Shown here: positions 32,333 through 43,799 of the stretch, piece after piece | Position numbering within the stretch: position 1 is the stretch's first letter | Layout: every line of letters starts with the position of its first letter | NCBI GenBank assembly: GCA_949825065.1 | Contig: OX463847.1 | Span: 35,845,789-35,909,788, forward strand | DNA: 64,000 nt | Direction of reading: 5' to 3' | Origin: Odontocerum albicorne | Taxonomy: Eukaryota; Arthropoda; Insecta; Trichoptera; Odontoceridae | Translations under genes and position numbers: made by a program | Notes under the pieces: generated by a model | The model's input: the letters and a program-made list of their open reading frames with translations, nothing else | Database searches by the model: none | What the model was told of the DNA's origin: nothing

Positions 32333-33955
32333 CACTTATGTTATACATTTACGTTACGAGCTTTTAAATTCCCCGAGCTTTTAAATATTTCAATAATTTA
32401 TGTATAGCCAATCATTTTGATGATTGATATTCTATTAATAAAATACTTAAATTCACTCTTATTTAATGTTGATCTAGTAGTTCTTAATTTTAATATGCTA
32501 AAGTACATTAAGCTGAGGCTACTGAAAATGGAAAATATTCGCAACATTATTTCGATGTTTAGATATGGTTCCATTCATATTTATGTTGAGAAGTTTTAAA
32601 GAAGTAACGTTTGATTCAGATTCTCCAACAATTATTGGAATTCGAAACTATCAATTTCAACGAAGCTCTAGTTCTGCGCCTCAATCTGGGATGCGCCCGG
32701 TGCTGTTGTCCCTCTCGCCCATGCATTGTTTCGTCCCTGGCGAGACTTTACTGTGTGCACAAACACATTAAAATATATTCTGTATTTCCAACGAACGTAT
32801 TTAAGTTAATATTGATCATTACCTGGCAACACATTATTTTAATTTTAATAACAGTTTATGGCATATAAATATAATCCTTATTGCCAGGTTCGTACCTTTC
32901 CCCTATTACGAATAGAGTTAACTTCTTTCTTTGAAATATTAGCGATCCCTCTCGGTGGGGAAAAAACCTTCCACGACAACTTACAAAATTCTCGCCTGTA
33001 GCACCTCATGACTTCTTCCGGCTTTAACAATAACACCTCACAATTAGGAGACATACGACACCTCTACAAAAACAAAATTCAACCACCTAACATGACAAAA
33101 GGATATTCAAATATCCAATAAAAAAATTATCCCGTCTCACCTATAGGCACCCTGCCGTTGTACACCTAAATTTGGGTGAATTACCATTAAATAAAAGTAA
33201 AAAAGTTTATAATTTCTAAGGAATCAAATGTATAAAATAATTGTTCTTAAGCATTTAAAACGTAGGAATAATCCCATAATAAATTTTGATAGCGAGAGTT
33301 GACTGTGTTTATAGTACGACATATTCATTTTCAATTAATGTACGAGTATTCGACTCAAGATTGTTCAATGGCTGAGAACACTCATGCCCGCATTGCAAAT
33401 TTGTTTAATCAGTCTTTTGTCACTCATCCGTTAAACACGTCTAAACTACCTCAAGGTGCTATTTTTCCCCTTACTTAACCGGTTACGTGCCTTAAGCGAG
33501 TTTACTCGCCCTCTGTTGTCCTGCCCGTGGGGCTGGCCATACAAAATTAGCGAGTTAAAACGCTCAACATTAATTTTATATAAAAACTTAAAAATCCTTT
33601 CATTTAGACACATAAACCAAAATTATTTGTAAAAATATTTTATTTTAAAATATCTATAAAATGGATTACGAGTATTAAATGGCAGATAAAAAATCGTGTT
33701 CGTTCAAATTTAAGATTAGCTCGATATTAAGATATATATTTTATTGGTGTATGCCCATCAAACTTTTAAATATAAATTATACAACATTTAATTTCTTGTA
33801 AATAAATGTTGATATTTAACACATACATGTACACAATCATTGTTTAATTCATAGACAAAAACATGGTATGGAAGTTATCGTCAAAATTAATTTTCCGAGA
33901 TGTAACATTTTAACGACATGTTATTGTATTGTAATTTGTTATGAAATATTTGTGA
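32333..33955. other. Unassigned, mostly AT-rich
   Basis: Two overlapping short frames at 32565-32868 have a GC-richer patch (32680-32760) but no known motif. 32900-33180 is C-rich on this strand and 33460-33560 GC-richer; neither matches another repeat here. No gene is supported. Confidence 0.4.
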
Positions 33956-33959
33956 GAAT

Positions 33960-34090
33960 ATTTCATTAAGTTGAATAAAATTGTTATATCGTATGGTTTG
34001 ATTTATGATGCCGACGTTTCGAAAACATTGCAGTTTTCATCTTCTTTCAAAAGTTGGCACCATAAGACAAAGCACACGGTATAAAACTCC
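33960..34090 (-). repeat. Repeat with GAAGATGAAAACTGC...GAAACGTCGGC core
   Basis: The minus strand reads GAAGATGAAAACTGCAATG, TTTTCGAAACGTCGGCATCA. This GATGA...CGAAACGTCGGC layout is found near the ends of Penelope-like elements and related insect repeats. The class is not proven here. Confidence 0.4.
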
Positions 34091-34247
34091 GAAATAACTT
34101 ATACAACATATACGAAGAACTGCGAAAGCGTCAAAATATATTTGAAATTTTATTTAATTAGTTAAAATACTCATTTTACTAAGAACTCAAATTAAAAAAA
34201 ATATTTGCGCAACCCTTAAATATTTTATTAATAACAATATCAATGTA

Positions 34248-34619
34248 CATATGGCATCGAAGCGAGGGCGGACACTGTCAGGACAAAAAGTATGCTAAGG
34301 ACAACGGAAATGAGAACTCTGCGCGCTATTGCTGGGAAGACTTTGCGTGATCGTGTAAGGAAACAATCCGATAGGTCTGTGAGGTCCAAGATGTGGTCAG
34401 ATGGGGACGACAGCGTCGACGATACTGGTACCAACATATACAGAGAATGAATTCCACAAGAATTCCATACATAGCTCTGCATGGGGTGCCGAATGGACGG
34501 CGTCCGCCAGGGAGACCCCCGAAACGATGGAGAGATAGCTGGAGCTCAGCATCACAGGAGGACAATCCTGCAGTAACAGACTCTTGCGAGTCTACAGAAA
34601 GTTTAAGAAGAAGAAGAAG
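34248..34619 (+). mobile_element. LINE 3' insertion with 12-bp target duplication
   Basis: Reads TTEMRTLRAIAGKTLRDRVR, then (other frame) MVRWGRQRRRYWYQHIQRMN, then GRRPPGRPPKRWRDSWSSAS. This is a well-known C-terminus of insect endonuclease-reverse transcriptases. It ends in an AAG repeat. The flanks AATATCAATGTA (34236-34247, 34620-34631) are an exact duplication. One frameshift lies near 34390. It is a recent-looking, 5'-truncated insertion. Confidence 0.92.
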
Positions 34620-34784
34620 AATATCAATGTATCTTTAGTGTATTGGGAAACCTGCGAAATGGGAAGAAAAGTCTAATCTGGTCCATACCAATTTTTTTTT
34701 TGTCCCATACATAAAACTTATCAAATACATTTTTTAATCGCTATTGACCTAATCTGGATGACTCAGTCAGTGAATAACGTTGAA

Positions 34785-34890
34785 TTGAATACATTGTATT
34801 GTATTATACTTTTATTGTATACAATAAAACTTGGCGGACCAGAAAGATGATAAAAAGGCCTTAAGTGAAAATCAGATAGTAATCCTTTAT
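34785..34890 (-). mobile_element. SINE1 fragment with deletion
   Basis: ATTGTATTATACTTTTATTG, then GGCGGACCAGAAAGATG (about 30 bp of the tail core are missing), then GGCCTTAAGTGAAAATCAGA. Confidence 0.75.
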
Positions 34891-35254
34891 TTTTATCAAA
34901 TCTTTCCAAAGACGCCATGCGTTTATTGATAAAGCAGAATATATCCTCGTGGCACTAAAATAGTAAACTCTCGCTTTCAAAATTTTAAAATACCACGTTT
35001 ATGAAATAAGATTATCATCTTGCTTTAGATACTTCGATTATTTTACATCAATTGTATATTTTTTAAATAATTCATTGCGATTTAATTTTTAAAATATTTG
35101 CATATCAAATGTTTTATTAACGATAAAATAAATAAGGTGATATATAACACCTATAATCATGAGGGAAATGACCCAACTGACATGATTCGGACATTTTTTT
35201 TAAATACTCGTACTTGAAAAGAACTTTGACGTCATCATTCTATATAAGCTTGGG

Positions 35255-35330
35255 GGAGAAAGATGAGATTACTTAAGAAGTCTGGAGGAAGGATGTGGTG
35301 AAGGACCTTCAAGCACTGGAAATATAATAT
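35255..35330 (+). mobile_element. Possible LINE C-terminal scrap
   Basis: GGAAGGATGTGGTGAAGGAC followed by CTTCAAGCACTGGAAAT reads WKDVV-DLQALEI, a block common near the end of insect LINE proteins. It is too short to be sure. Confidence 0.3.
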
Positions 35331-35469
35331 GACGTGATCGAGTCCACGTGGAATTCGGTAAATAAAAAGGATTCCGAAATCCTTGATTAGTGAAATGAAA
35401 CTACGAAAGATGACGATAATTAATGAATTAAGATAATTTAGGTGATATAAATAGCTTTCATTATATACA

Positions 35470-35511
35470 CTATAACCTATCAGATTTATTGCCATGTGGT
35501 AGCCTCTTTCA
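35470..35511 (-). mobile_element. SINE1/LINE tail fragment
   Basis: ATAACCTATCAGATTTATTG, CCATGTGG is the inverse tail. A plus-strand SINE1 starts directly after. Confidence 0.55.
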
Positions 35512-35735
35512 ATCTTAGTGGCTTAGTTGGTAAGAAGCTTTTCGCAGCAGACTTCGTTGCAGATTCGATTGTCGTTGGAAACCAGATTTTTAAAAAATAA
35601 TTTCGATTGGATTTACACTCAATGCCTCTTTAACACATTTCTTGTTATTTGATAGCAAAAGATTGCCACGTAGCAATAAACCTGTACTGTATCAGGCTGT
35701 ACTGTATACAACAAAAGTGTTGCACAATATAATCG
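35512..35735 (+). mobile_element. SINE1 copy, diverged
   Basis: CTTAGTGGCTTAGTTGGTAA, B-box relic GATTCGATTGTCGTTGG, AACCAGATTTTTAAAA, tail TAGCAATAAACC and GTACTGTATACAAC. Confidence 0.85.
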
Positions 35736-35923
35736 TCGTTGTTGCTGGACCGCGTAGACTTGGATTCCCGCGCCATCCCAACGTCAATTCAGTTGGAAAG
35801 AGAAGCTACACTGTGGAGTTTTCGTCTCGTTCTTTTATTCCTATTATGTCCTATTTAAGTGAGTGAGCCATAGATATCCTTACACCCCAGAATACTATGC
35901 AGAAAATGTCTATGTCATTTGAG

Positions 35924-36003
35924 GGGAGCAGCACAGCGCGGAGTTCAAACTGGAGACCTTTCGCACGGAAGTTCAGTGCGTCATCGCGCGGCCATGCATC
36001 TCA
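35924..36003 (-). mobile_element. SINE2 head
   Basis: The inverse reads GGCCGCGCGATGACGCACTG, AACTTCCGTGCGAAAGGTC and CCGCGCTGTGCTGCTCCCCT, matching the head at 23862-23940. The body and tail are missing. Confidence 0.8.
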
Positions 36004-36045
36004 TATAACATACGGTATTAAATATAAATATCAAAGAACGATATT

Positions 36046-36168
36046 AAATAAACCTGAAGTGAAAATCAGATTAAACTATTTAAAAAAATCTGGGTGTAAA
36101 AGTGAATCGAATCCGTAACCTCTGGGTTAGAAGTCAAACATCTTACTAACTAGGCTGTGGATGTCGTA
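36046..36168 (-). mobile_element. SINE1 fragment
   Basis: CTGAAGTGAAAATCAGATT, GAATCGAATCCGTAACCTC and CATCTTACTAACTAGGCTGT are the inverse of body and head. The tail is absent. Confidence 0.75.
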
Positions 36169-36612
36169 ATTTTTTCAATACACTTCTATAAAGTAAACAG
36201 TTATTCAAGCCTAAACACCAAATTTATGCACGACTCAAGTTGAAACTTGCAATATTCACTGATCTCTGTATTCATTAAAGGTCAAGATAAAAACCGGAGT
36301 CAAATTAATGGTGTTTGATTTCTTATGAGAAATCAAGGGCATTTAATATGAGTCAAGCAGGTCTATTCTTGAAGCTGTTGAAAAATGGAATTTTATTCAT
36401 AATCAACTTAAAAGACAGTGAAAACGTTATGATTTCGTTGGATACATCATGAGAGAGGTGCAGTGGAATCTCAAGGTTTAACTAAAATATCTTAATAGAT
36501 TTTTTTAAATTGGTAAATAATTTTTTTTTCTATAACACTATAAAAAGTCTATGAGTTAAATAATTTTAAGTGCAACATTTTCAATTAGTATTTCAGTTAA
36601 ATGATTTAAGAA

Positions 36613-37060
36613 TACAGTAATCCCCCGCTATCCACTGGAAAAATGTTTCAAACCCCACCCCGCTGATGGTGAAATCTTTGGACAATAATGAACTCCTTTT
36701 AAATAACCTTTTACTTAAACACCTATACTAGGCAGCTGTTTTTAGCAAACTCAATGAACGCTCTCGAATCCGTTTTATCTGAAACTTTTGAAGTTGACAA
36801 TAAAATTACACACATAATAAATTTCTTTTTTTTTTATAACTTCACGAAGAAAAGATTCGTTCTTTTCATATATTCTATAAACAGCAGCGATTGTTTTAGA
36901 ATGTTTAGCTTTTCACTTATTGCCAACACTTTACGAGGTCTCTTGACAGTCTCTGAGTCACCAGCATCACTAGTCTTGTGTTTTGGAGGCATTATTACGT
37001 TAAATGAGGGTTATTTGGACACAAACACTGAGTTACCGTGATATAGGGAGCACGATCACA
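36613..37060 (-). mobile_element. Pogo/Tigger-like relic with transposase N-terminus
   Basis: On the minus strand 36992-36880 reads MPPKHKTSDAGDSETVKRPR, then KVLAISEKLNILKQS, the start of the CENP-B-type helix-turn-helix of pogo/Tigger transposases. The left border CAGTAATCCCCCGCTATCCA at 36614 is a typical end of that group. The right inverted end is missing and the DDE part is gone, so this is a deleted relic. It borders an hAT relic. Confidence 0.75.
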
Positions 37061-37079
37061 GCGAGAGATGACGTACGTT

Positions 37080-37545
37080 TTCTCTGTACTACTATATATG
37101 TAAGAAAAAGAAATCGAGTGCAAATCACTGAACGTGGAGATTTAAGACTATACCTTACTAATTTGAAGCCAAATATTGAACCATTGCTATTAGAGCATCA
37201 GGTTCATCCCTCTCATTAACAGTATTATTTGTGTATTAATTTTATGTAAAAGTTTTACTAGATTTTGATTTGTTTCGTTCCAAAGCCAAATATTTACTTG
37301 CATTTTGTGTCTTTTCAATAAAGATATGAATAAAAATTGTACATATTTTTATTTCTTTACAATTGTCCACTCGACAAAAAACCTTATTAAGGTGAACAGC
37401 ACTGTGTCAGCTGTCAAAAACACATTTGAAGTTAATAAGTGTAGGAAAAATCAATATTAGACAGGCAGGGGGTCTACGGAAAACAAAATCGGCAAATGGT
37501 CTACGGGGCGAAAAAGTTTGGGAAACTATGGTGTAAACCTTTTTG
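37080..37545 (+). mobile_element. hAT relic, transposase C-terminus and 3' end
   Basis: 37110-37219 reads VQITERGDLRLYLTNLKPN and ends EHQVHPSH and a stop, the same C-terminus as at 25325-25435. The 3' UTR and right end (GGTCTACGGGGCGAAAAAG, TTTGGGAAAC) also match. The left end is missing. Confidence 0.8.
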
Positions 37546-37774
37546 GTATTGTGACTGCGGAATATGTGCCTATTTAAAATGTATCTTTCTTGTTCCGGCG
37601 GATTTGTTGTCTGACAATGAGAAATTTCTGTACTTGGTCGTTGATGATCTCACTATTGCTATGAAGTGCTGTCTCATTGCTTTGGCGTGAGTCACTTCTT
37701 TTACCTCTATAATTTTCCTCCTTTCTCTTGTTTAGTAATATTAATGTAGAGAATGTAGACCTGTTGGTTTTTTT

Positions 37775-37965
37775 TTATATTGTATTATATTACACTTTCG
37801 TTGTATATAGTACAACCTGGCGGGCTTATTACCAAAAAGCAATATATTCCGACCAATCAGAAAACTGTTGAAGTGAGTAACCTTAAGTGAAAACCAGACT
37901 CTTGGAAATAATCTGGGCTCCAATGGGAGACAGGCGTCTTACCAACTAGGCCATGGAGGTTGTCA
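37775..37965 (-). mobile_element. SINE1 copy, B box deleted
   Basis: ATTATATTACACTTTCGTTG, CCTGGCGGGCTTATTACC, CTTAAGTGAAAACCAGACTC, then GGCGTCTTACCAACTAGGCC at the head. The region of the B box is missing. Confidence 0.85.
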
Positions 37966-38157
37966 CTGATGTAACACTGAAGCAGAAATACGTGGTGCGT
38001 TATTGTTTTGAATTAATTTAAAATTATTTGAGAATGTGCCAAGCGGCAACAAAGTTGAAGGATAATTCACATGTGTATTTAAGCTAGGTAACGAAATTTA
38101 TTTTCAAAGTTCATCTTAAAAATATTTTTTCAATATTAGAATTGAATGAAAAATTTT

Positions 38158-38366
38158 AAACACCCTGAAATAGTTTGGGCTTGTAGAACGAATGAATGAA
38201 GATTCGCAACCTGGTGGGCTTATTGCCGTTTGGCAATCTTTTTCAACCATGCAGATATATGTTAAAGAGACTAAGTGAAAATCTGTTTCCAATCCTATTT
38301 TAAAATCTGGGTTCCGACGGCAATCACCAGTCTGGAATAAAATCATTTTACCAATCAGGCCCGTAA
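38158..38366 (-). mobile_element. SINE1 copy next to an RTE-like scrap
   Basis: 38207-38366 is SINE1 in inverse (GGTGGGCTTATTGCC, CTAAGTGAAAATCTG, CTGGGTTCCGACGGCAATC). Directly left, 38158-38203 on the plus strand reads LK-FGLVERMNED, a piece of the LINE GHVERM block. Confidence 0.75.
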
Positions 38367-38429
38367 TATGTATGTACGCAGAAAGGCAATAAAAGCACCA
38401 CTCCGGAGAGATGGGTCAATTATAATATT

Positions 38430-38560
38430 AAATAATAAACCACTTTGTTATTTCACTATTTACACAAATCCCGAGATACATGTTTCTACTTCCTATCTCG
38501 AGGCTCTCTTCAGATAGAATGATACCGGTCTGTTACGAGAAGCTTGTGTTCAACTGTTAT
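38430..38560 (+). repeat. Family X copy 2
   Basis: ACCACTTTGTTATTTCACTA, CGAGATACATGTTTCTAC, CCTATCTCGAGGCTCTCTTC and TCTGTTACGAGAAGC. Confidence 0.65.
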
Positions 38561-38815
38561 GTATCATCGGATGTGTTTGTGGTCTATGGACCCAAAGGAA
38601 AAATAATAAGGGGTAAAGTTTTTTGAGTTATTTGATTGTTTTTATTTTGTTTGTGACTTTATATTATATATCTCTAATGTTTCTGAATTCATTATTTTGT
38701 ATAACCTTTTCATGTTTTCTATTATTTGTCAAAATACTTTTTATGTGTTGTATTTTTTTATTTCACAGTATTGCCTTCTATTGAAGATTTTATAGAGAAT
38801 AAATACGAGGGTCAC

Positions 38816-39225
38816 CCAGAAACTAAGGTTACAAGGGCTCCTGAGGCCGGGGGAAACTTTTTGTTTCAAAGTTGGCGCACCTGCCATGTAGGGGGGATCC
38901 TAACGGTCAGTTTGTTTGGTCCCGCGTGTTTGTCGGCCATTTTGTTCAGTCACAGTAAATTCTTCCGATGGAGAGGTCGACGCGGGCTCCCGCCACCTCT
39001 CGTCCGTGCGAGACCCGCGGGGTCATCCGTTTTTTGACTATGCAGAACAATACCGCCGCGAATATCCATCGGAAGCTCGTGGAAGTTTATGGTAGTGGTG
39101 TGATGCGTCGATTACTTTGAAAAATAGTTTAATATATTTGTGAAGTATCCTGTGAATTTCAATTAAATACAAGCATTTTTCGATCCTACATAAATGTTGT
39201 AACCTTACTTTATGGATGACCCTCG
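38816..39225 (+). mobile_element. Mariner element, internally deleted, CGAG ends
   Basis: A 410-bp insert bounded by TA (38814-38815, 39226-39227). The ends CGAGGGTCACCCAGAAACTA and the inverse of CGAGGGTCATCCATAAAGTA match over about 28 bp. From about 39041 the plus strand reads QNNTAANIHRKLVEVYG, the helix-turn-helix start of mariner transposases, before the deletion. The 5' part is GC-rich and may hold the old promoter/UTR. No catalytic residues remain. The four terminal bases CGAG/CTCG are those of the octamer enriched through the window. Confidence 0.9.
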
Positions 39226-39284
39226 TATACGAAAAGAAATAATGTGTAATCTTTGATTGCATGTTACCAACGTATAACATATGT

Positions 39285-39695
39285 TACTTCCCTGTCAAAC
39301 TAGGTATAGAGGAGAGATCGGCATTTTTATTATGGTATATATCTTTTTCCTCTTCTATACAACTTTACAGATTTTTCTGACTTACCCATTTCACTTTGTC
39401 TTATTAGACTATTCTCGGTTTTCCTCTATCACGCTTTTCACTTTTTAAATTTTTCCAGTATTTCGCCATTTATGCATAAATCACTTAATTGAGCTCTTTT
39501 TTACATTTCTTAATACACCAATCTTAGTTCAAAATCATTCTTAAAACTACATTTGATATTCTGTCATACATCATAAAACACATTTTGTTTCTTAGCACTT
39601 TCAACTGTATTTATTTGGCTCTTTTCATCAATCTTTCACGTAAACGTTTCAATCCCATACACTCAAGTTTGTACCAATATCATTGTTTTACATTT
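39285..39695 (-). mobile_element. RTE-like LINE fragment, drifted
   Basis: The inverse keeps the order of the 42.2 kb copy: family end near 39290-39330, LINE middle, then TATTTATTTGGCTCTTTTCA and CAATCCCATACACTCAAGTTTGTACC (split here only for clarity), the YGxExW region. Many small gaps. Confidence 0.65.
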
Positions 39696-39704
39696 TCATT
39701 GTTT

Positions 39705-39892
39705 ATAAGACTTGTTTGGTTTGCCATGTTGCAATCTTTTTCAAGTAAACCGGAAATTTATTAACGAGCCTAGAGCCTAGGAATGAAAACAAGACCAATT
39801 TTTTTTAAACTAGATACCAATGAATATCGAACCCGTAATCTCCAGGTTAGGAGATATGCGTCTTATCAACTAGGTCACGGAGGTCGTCAATT
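39705..39892 (-). mobile_element. SINE1 copy
   Basis: TTTGCCATGTTGCAATC, AGGAATGAAAACAAGACC, ATCGAACCCGTAATCTCCAG and CGTCTTATCAACTAGGTCAC, GGAGG. Both promoter boxes can be seen in inverse. Confidence 0.85.
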
Positions 39893-40261
39893 ATCGTTCC
39901 TTTATATTTATTTAAAAATAAACATTGCGACAGGTTTATTGCCATTTGATTAATTCTATATAACGAGGAAAACGTCAGATTTTAGTATTATGACTATACT
40001 GGCACCTTTAACTTTGGCCATCTGGCAGGCTTTATGGTGTAATGATTATAGTTTCATTATTTAAGATATGATTTTCTACAGTCGATTTGATAATACTGGG
40101 TGCTACGTCTTTGTCGTCTTCTTAAACCTGTTGTTACATATGATGAAATATTGCATTAAAATGATTATGTATGTCTTAGAATAAAATTGGACAAGTAAAG
40201 TCTCTAGGCAAGACACAATGTTCGCATATAACGATGATAGTTTAGATGAGGTATTAAGACG

Positions 40262-40478
40262 ATCTCTGCGTCCTAGTTGGTAAATCATCTATCACCTAAC
40301 CCGAGGGTTTCGAGTTCGATTCTCATTGATACCCAACTTTAAAAATAAGTATTTCAGTCTGATTTTCAATTGAGGCTTCGTTAATATCTTTCTGGTTGGT
40401 TGAAACAGATTGATAAATGCAAATAAATACGCTAAATTGTACTGTGCATAACGAAAGTGTTATATAATACAACACTTT
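40262..40478 (+). mobile_element. SINE1 copy
   Basis: CTCTGCGTCCTAGTTGGTAA, GAGTTCGATTCTCATTG, CAGTCTGATTTTCAATTGAG, CTGGTTGGTTGAAACAGATT and GCATAACGAAAGTGTTATA. Confidence 0.85.
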
Positions 40479-40989
40479 GAATTTGATCATGTGTCAGACT
40501 TTATGGAGAAAGTACTATAGTTCCATTCTTTAACAAATCATTTTACACTTCTATAGCTGTTCTGACAATACTGAGTGCGATGTCTTCTGAAACTTGTTAG
40601 ACATGAAATATTCCATAAAATTTATAATAAATTTGAAAAGTCTTCAGACACGATAAAATATTTTCATATAATTGTAACTTTCCATAGAAATAATACCTAT
40701 AACCCTATGAAATAAATAAATAATTTAAGGGAATAACTTTTTTGATAGTATGGACGCGTAGAGCGAAATATGAATTTAAACTATTTTGTTGATTGCATGT
40801 AAAAAATAGTGCATTTTGTACTATATGGTGTAAGATCATGTCTAGTTGGCTTTTAAAGTTTTTACTTGAATACCAAAAGTATTGATACTGAAATGTGAAT
40901 TGATGTTCTACTATGGCCTAAATTCATAGTGCAACCTTAACAATAAATACTGAATAAGAAAACAAAACACTAACGAAACTATTAGTTTA

Positions 40990-41090
40990 TAATAATAATA
41001 AAAAAGGGCAATTTATATAGCGCCATTTAGAAGGCGATTTCTCCTCAATATTAAAACCCACTACTATTGACAGAAATACTATTTCGTACA
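40990..41090 (+). repeat. Family Y copy, 5' part
   Basis: AATTTATATAGCGCCATTTA, TTCTCCTCAATATTAAAACC and CTACTATTGACAG. Confidence 0.7.
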
Positions 41091-41627
41091 AATTTGTCGT
41101 CAATACTTTAAATAAGGGTGGCACGTGGTTTAATTATCCCGTTTTGAAATTTGGAGTGTATGATTTCCGACTTTGAACACAAATCACGAAATTTTAAGGT
41201 TAGAAATTAGTATTAAGTATTTAGGCCAGACTATGAATTCGAGTTTAGAACTAAATTTTTGACAAAGTGGAATGCTTATCTTTTAATCGAATGTTACGGG
41301 TGCGATTTCCCACGGTGAGAAATCAAAAAGTTTCTAATTTTTTTCTTCTTTTAATATTCAAGTCAATCAACTTTCCTTTAGTTGGATGATAAAAATTCTA
41401 GATAATCCAAGACAACCAAATTGTATTGTAAATATTCAATATATATTTTTTCTAGTTTTTAATCAGATTTTTTCCAGTTTTTGCTTTCTTTCTCTTGGCC
41501 TTCGATGACCGTGTTAAATTGTTTTTTTTTAAATTATTTTAGTGTTGCTTGTTTTTTTCTCTACAATAAAAATATAAGTCTTTCACCTTCGACTTAATTT
41601 TTTGTAAAACTATTGTATGGTGGGTTG

Positions 41628-41697
41628 GAAGAGATTACCATTTGGCAAACAGTTCGAAATATTGTACACTGTAAATTAAAATATAAAATAAATAAAT
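41628..41697 (+). mobile_element. LINE 3' tail fragment
   Basis: GGTGGGTTGGAAGAGATTACC, TTGGCAAAC and an ATAAAATAAATAAAT end. Confidence 0.55.
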
Positions 41698-42164
41698 GTA
41701 CTGCCATTTAAATTAATTTCTGGAACAAATTTTGAAAGGTTTAGATATTTCTTTCTCAACATAAACTAAATTTTGATGTTCCGTTAGTGAAAGTTCTAAT
41801 GCTGGTCCTCTGAACCTTCAAGGTGAATTCACACATAACGGTTTGAGGTAAGTATTTCTCGCTTATGTCACCGTTCGGTACTTGCATAAAATGGAACCTG
41901 CGACCAAACTTAAGTAAGTCAGATCCTACGTGAGATTAATGCAATATAAAGTTATTGATGAAAATGTAAAGGACTGAAAAATTCAGTGTACAGTTTTAAA
42001 GAAGATTTTTCTAGAAAATGGCAATTTGATGACGAACTCTTTAGCAACATTTCGAGAAGCTACAACTGCGAGCAAACTGGGTTAGAATAATAAAAAAACT
42101 ACAGAACTGCACGGTGGAACCAAGTCAATGGTACCCTAAAACATACGTACTAGAAGCGGACAGT

Positions 42165-42700
42165 ATCAAAATCTGCTAATATGATAGACACAACAGTATC
42201 TTGGTGCCGACTTTCATGTATGGGAGCGAAATATGGGTATGGAAAAACACTGATAGGAGCCGAATAAACACTGTAAAAATGCGTGCATGTCGAAGAATAC
42301 ATGGGGTGATAAAATATGACAGAATACAAAACGAAGTAATAGGGGATGAATGTAAATTTAAGGCTGATGTGTTTAGTAAGATGAAGAAGAGCACTCTGAG
42401 ATGGTTTGGGTATGTGGAACGAATGAATGAAGAAATACCAACAAAACAAATATATAGTACAAATGTGAGTAAAAAGCGTGTGAGAGGAAGACCAAGGAAA
42501 GTATGGTTTGATCAAGTGAATTATATTTTGAAAGAAGGAAGCATAGAAATTCAAAGAAATCTTAGAAATTGTATGGATGTAGAAGAGACTAAGTATGTGT
42601 GTCGAGAGAGGAAAGTCTGGCGGTCTATCCTCTCTGCGTACCTTCGCGAGGAAAATGGCGTGATGATATGGATATGTATGTAGTTTTAATGCTCTGCAGA
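42165..42700 (+). mobile_element. RTE-like LINE, best kept C-terminal frame
   Basis: An open frame at 42201-42683 (160 codons) reads MVPTFMYGSEIWVWK, then INTVKMRACRRIHGVIK, then STLRWFGYVERMNE, TKQIYSTNVSKKRVRGRPRK and VCRERKVWRSILSAY. The LINE similarity starts before the first ATG, so this is an internal piece of a longer protein, not a gene of its own. It lies C-terminal to the reverse transcriptase domain. It serves as the reference for the decayed copies. The piece just upstream (42165-42190) is the source sequence of the array at 46561-47275. Confidence 0.85.
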
Positions 42701-42799
42701 ACTTGCATTCGTTGGTATATCAGTGCGTTTTATAACTTACAAATAATTGTTAACCCTTTCGGCAGCACATGTATCCTATGAGATGTGTTTTTCCAAGTT

Positions 42800-43795
42800 A
42801 AAATACGCCCTAAACAGATTCTAAAATTCCTTTACTAAATCGCATTTCAAACTGTTCTTGATGATGTCTTATGGAGAATGTCTTTTGAATATGGTTAGTT
42901 TTTTTAATAGGCAATTAACGTAATTAATATAATTTAACATTGTCGCCACCACATCAAAGTATTTTTCAAATTATAAGTCAACATACTCGTATAATAATAA
43001 AAAAAATACAATTTTAGATAATTTAAAGATTTAATAGTCGTTATATAATATAAGATTCAATAGATCTATAAATGGAAAAGATCCTTCATCTTCTTCAATA
43101 ATGCACATGATGTAGTATACGCCAAACGAAAATATAATCGAAGAAAGAAATAATGCAACATTTATTGGATGCAGTAAAAATATAACGTTTATAAAATCAA
43201 ATCTGTTCCATGATTATTTAAAAGGTATTTTAATGACAAAAAGCAAATGATTTAATATCTTAACCGATTTTCCGGGCCTCTTTTGTCCGAAAAATTGTGA
43301 GTCCGTAACTGTGTTGACTGGCTTATGTAAACTTCACAACTATTAATAAATAATGTAAAACATGCAGGCTTGAATCTGATTTGACAGACCATCAGACATT
43401 TTAATACAAGCTTCGTCATCCTGTGGGCAATGTGAGCTCACAGGCGAAGGCAGCTCGTGAGCAACTCGCAGTATGACCGCAGACAAGTAGAAATATGTAT
43501 TGCCTAAAGGAAGTTAATGAAATTGTCATGAGCAACCTGCACTTTAACTTCTGTTTATTTATTTTCGAACGACATCATAGCGACACTAATTGTGGTTTAG
43601 ATTTGGATAATTTTGACAACCATCGTTGGAAATATCTAACGGTGCCAAAGTTATTCGGATAATCAGTATTGTAGAGGAATTCAGGGCTAGCTACTTAACT
43701 ATCCGAAACGAGAAACAGTCAGATATCAAGGGTGTCATTACTCATAAGTGAATTTTAAGCTTATTTTAATTAAGAAGGGCTCCATAAACGTAACT
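42800..43795. other. AT-rich stretch without recognisable features
   Basis: No gene or repeat named. A GC-richer patch at 43400-43500 has no motif I know. Confidence 0.45.
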
Positions 43796-43799
43796 CTTG

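Noticed and set aside
42201..42683. 160-codon frame as a host gene
   Set aside because: Motifs (YGSEIW, VERMN, GRPRK) are those of a LINE protein, and similarity starts upstream of the first ATG.
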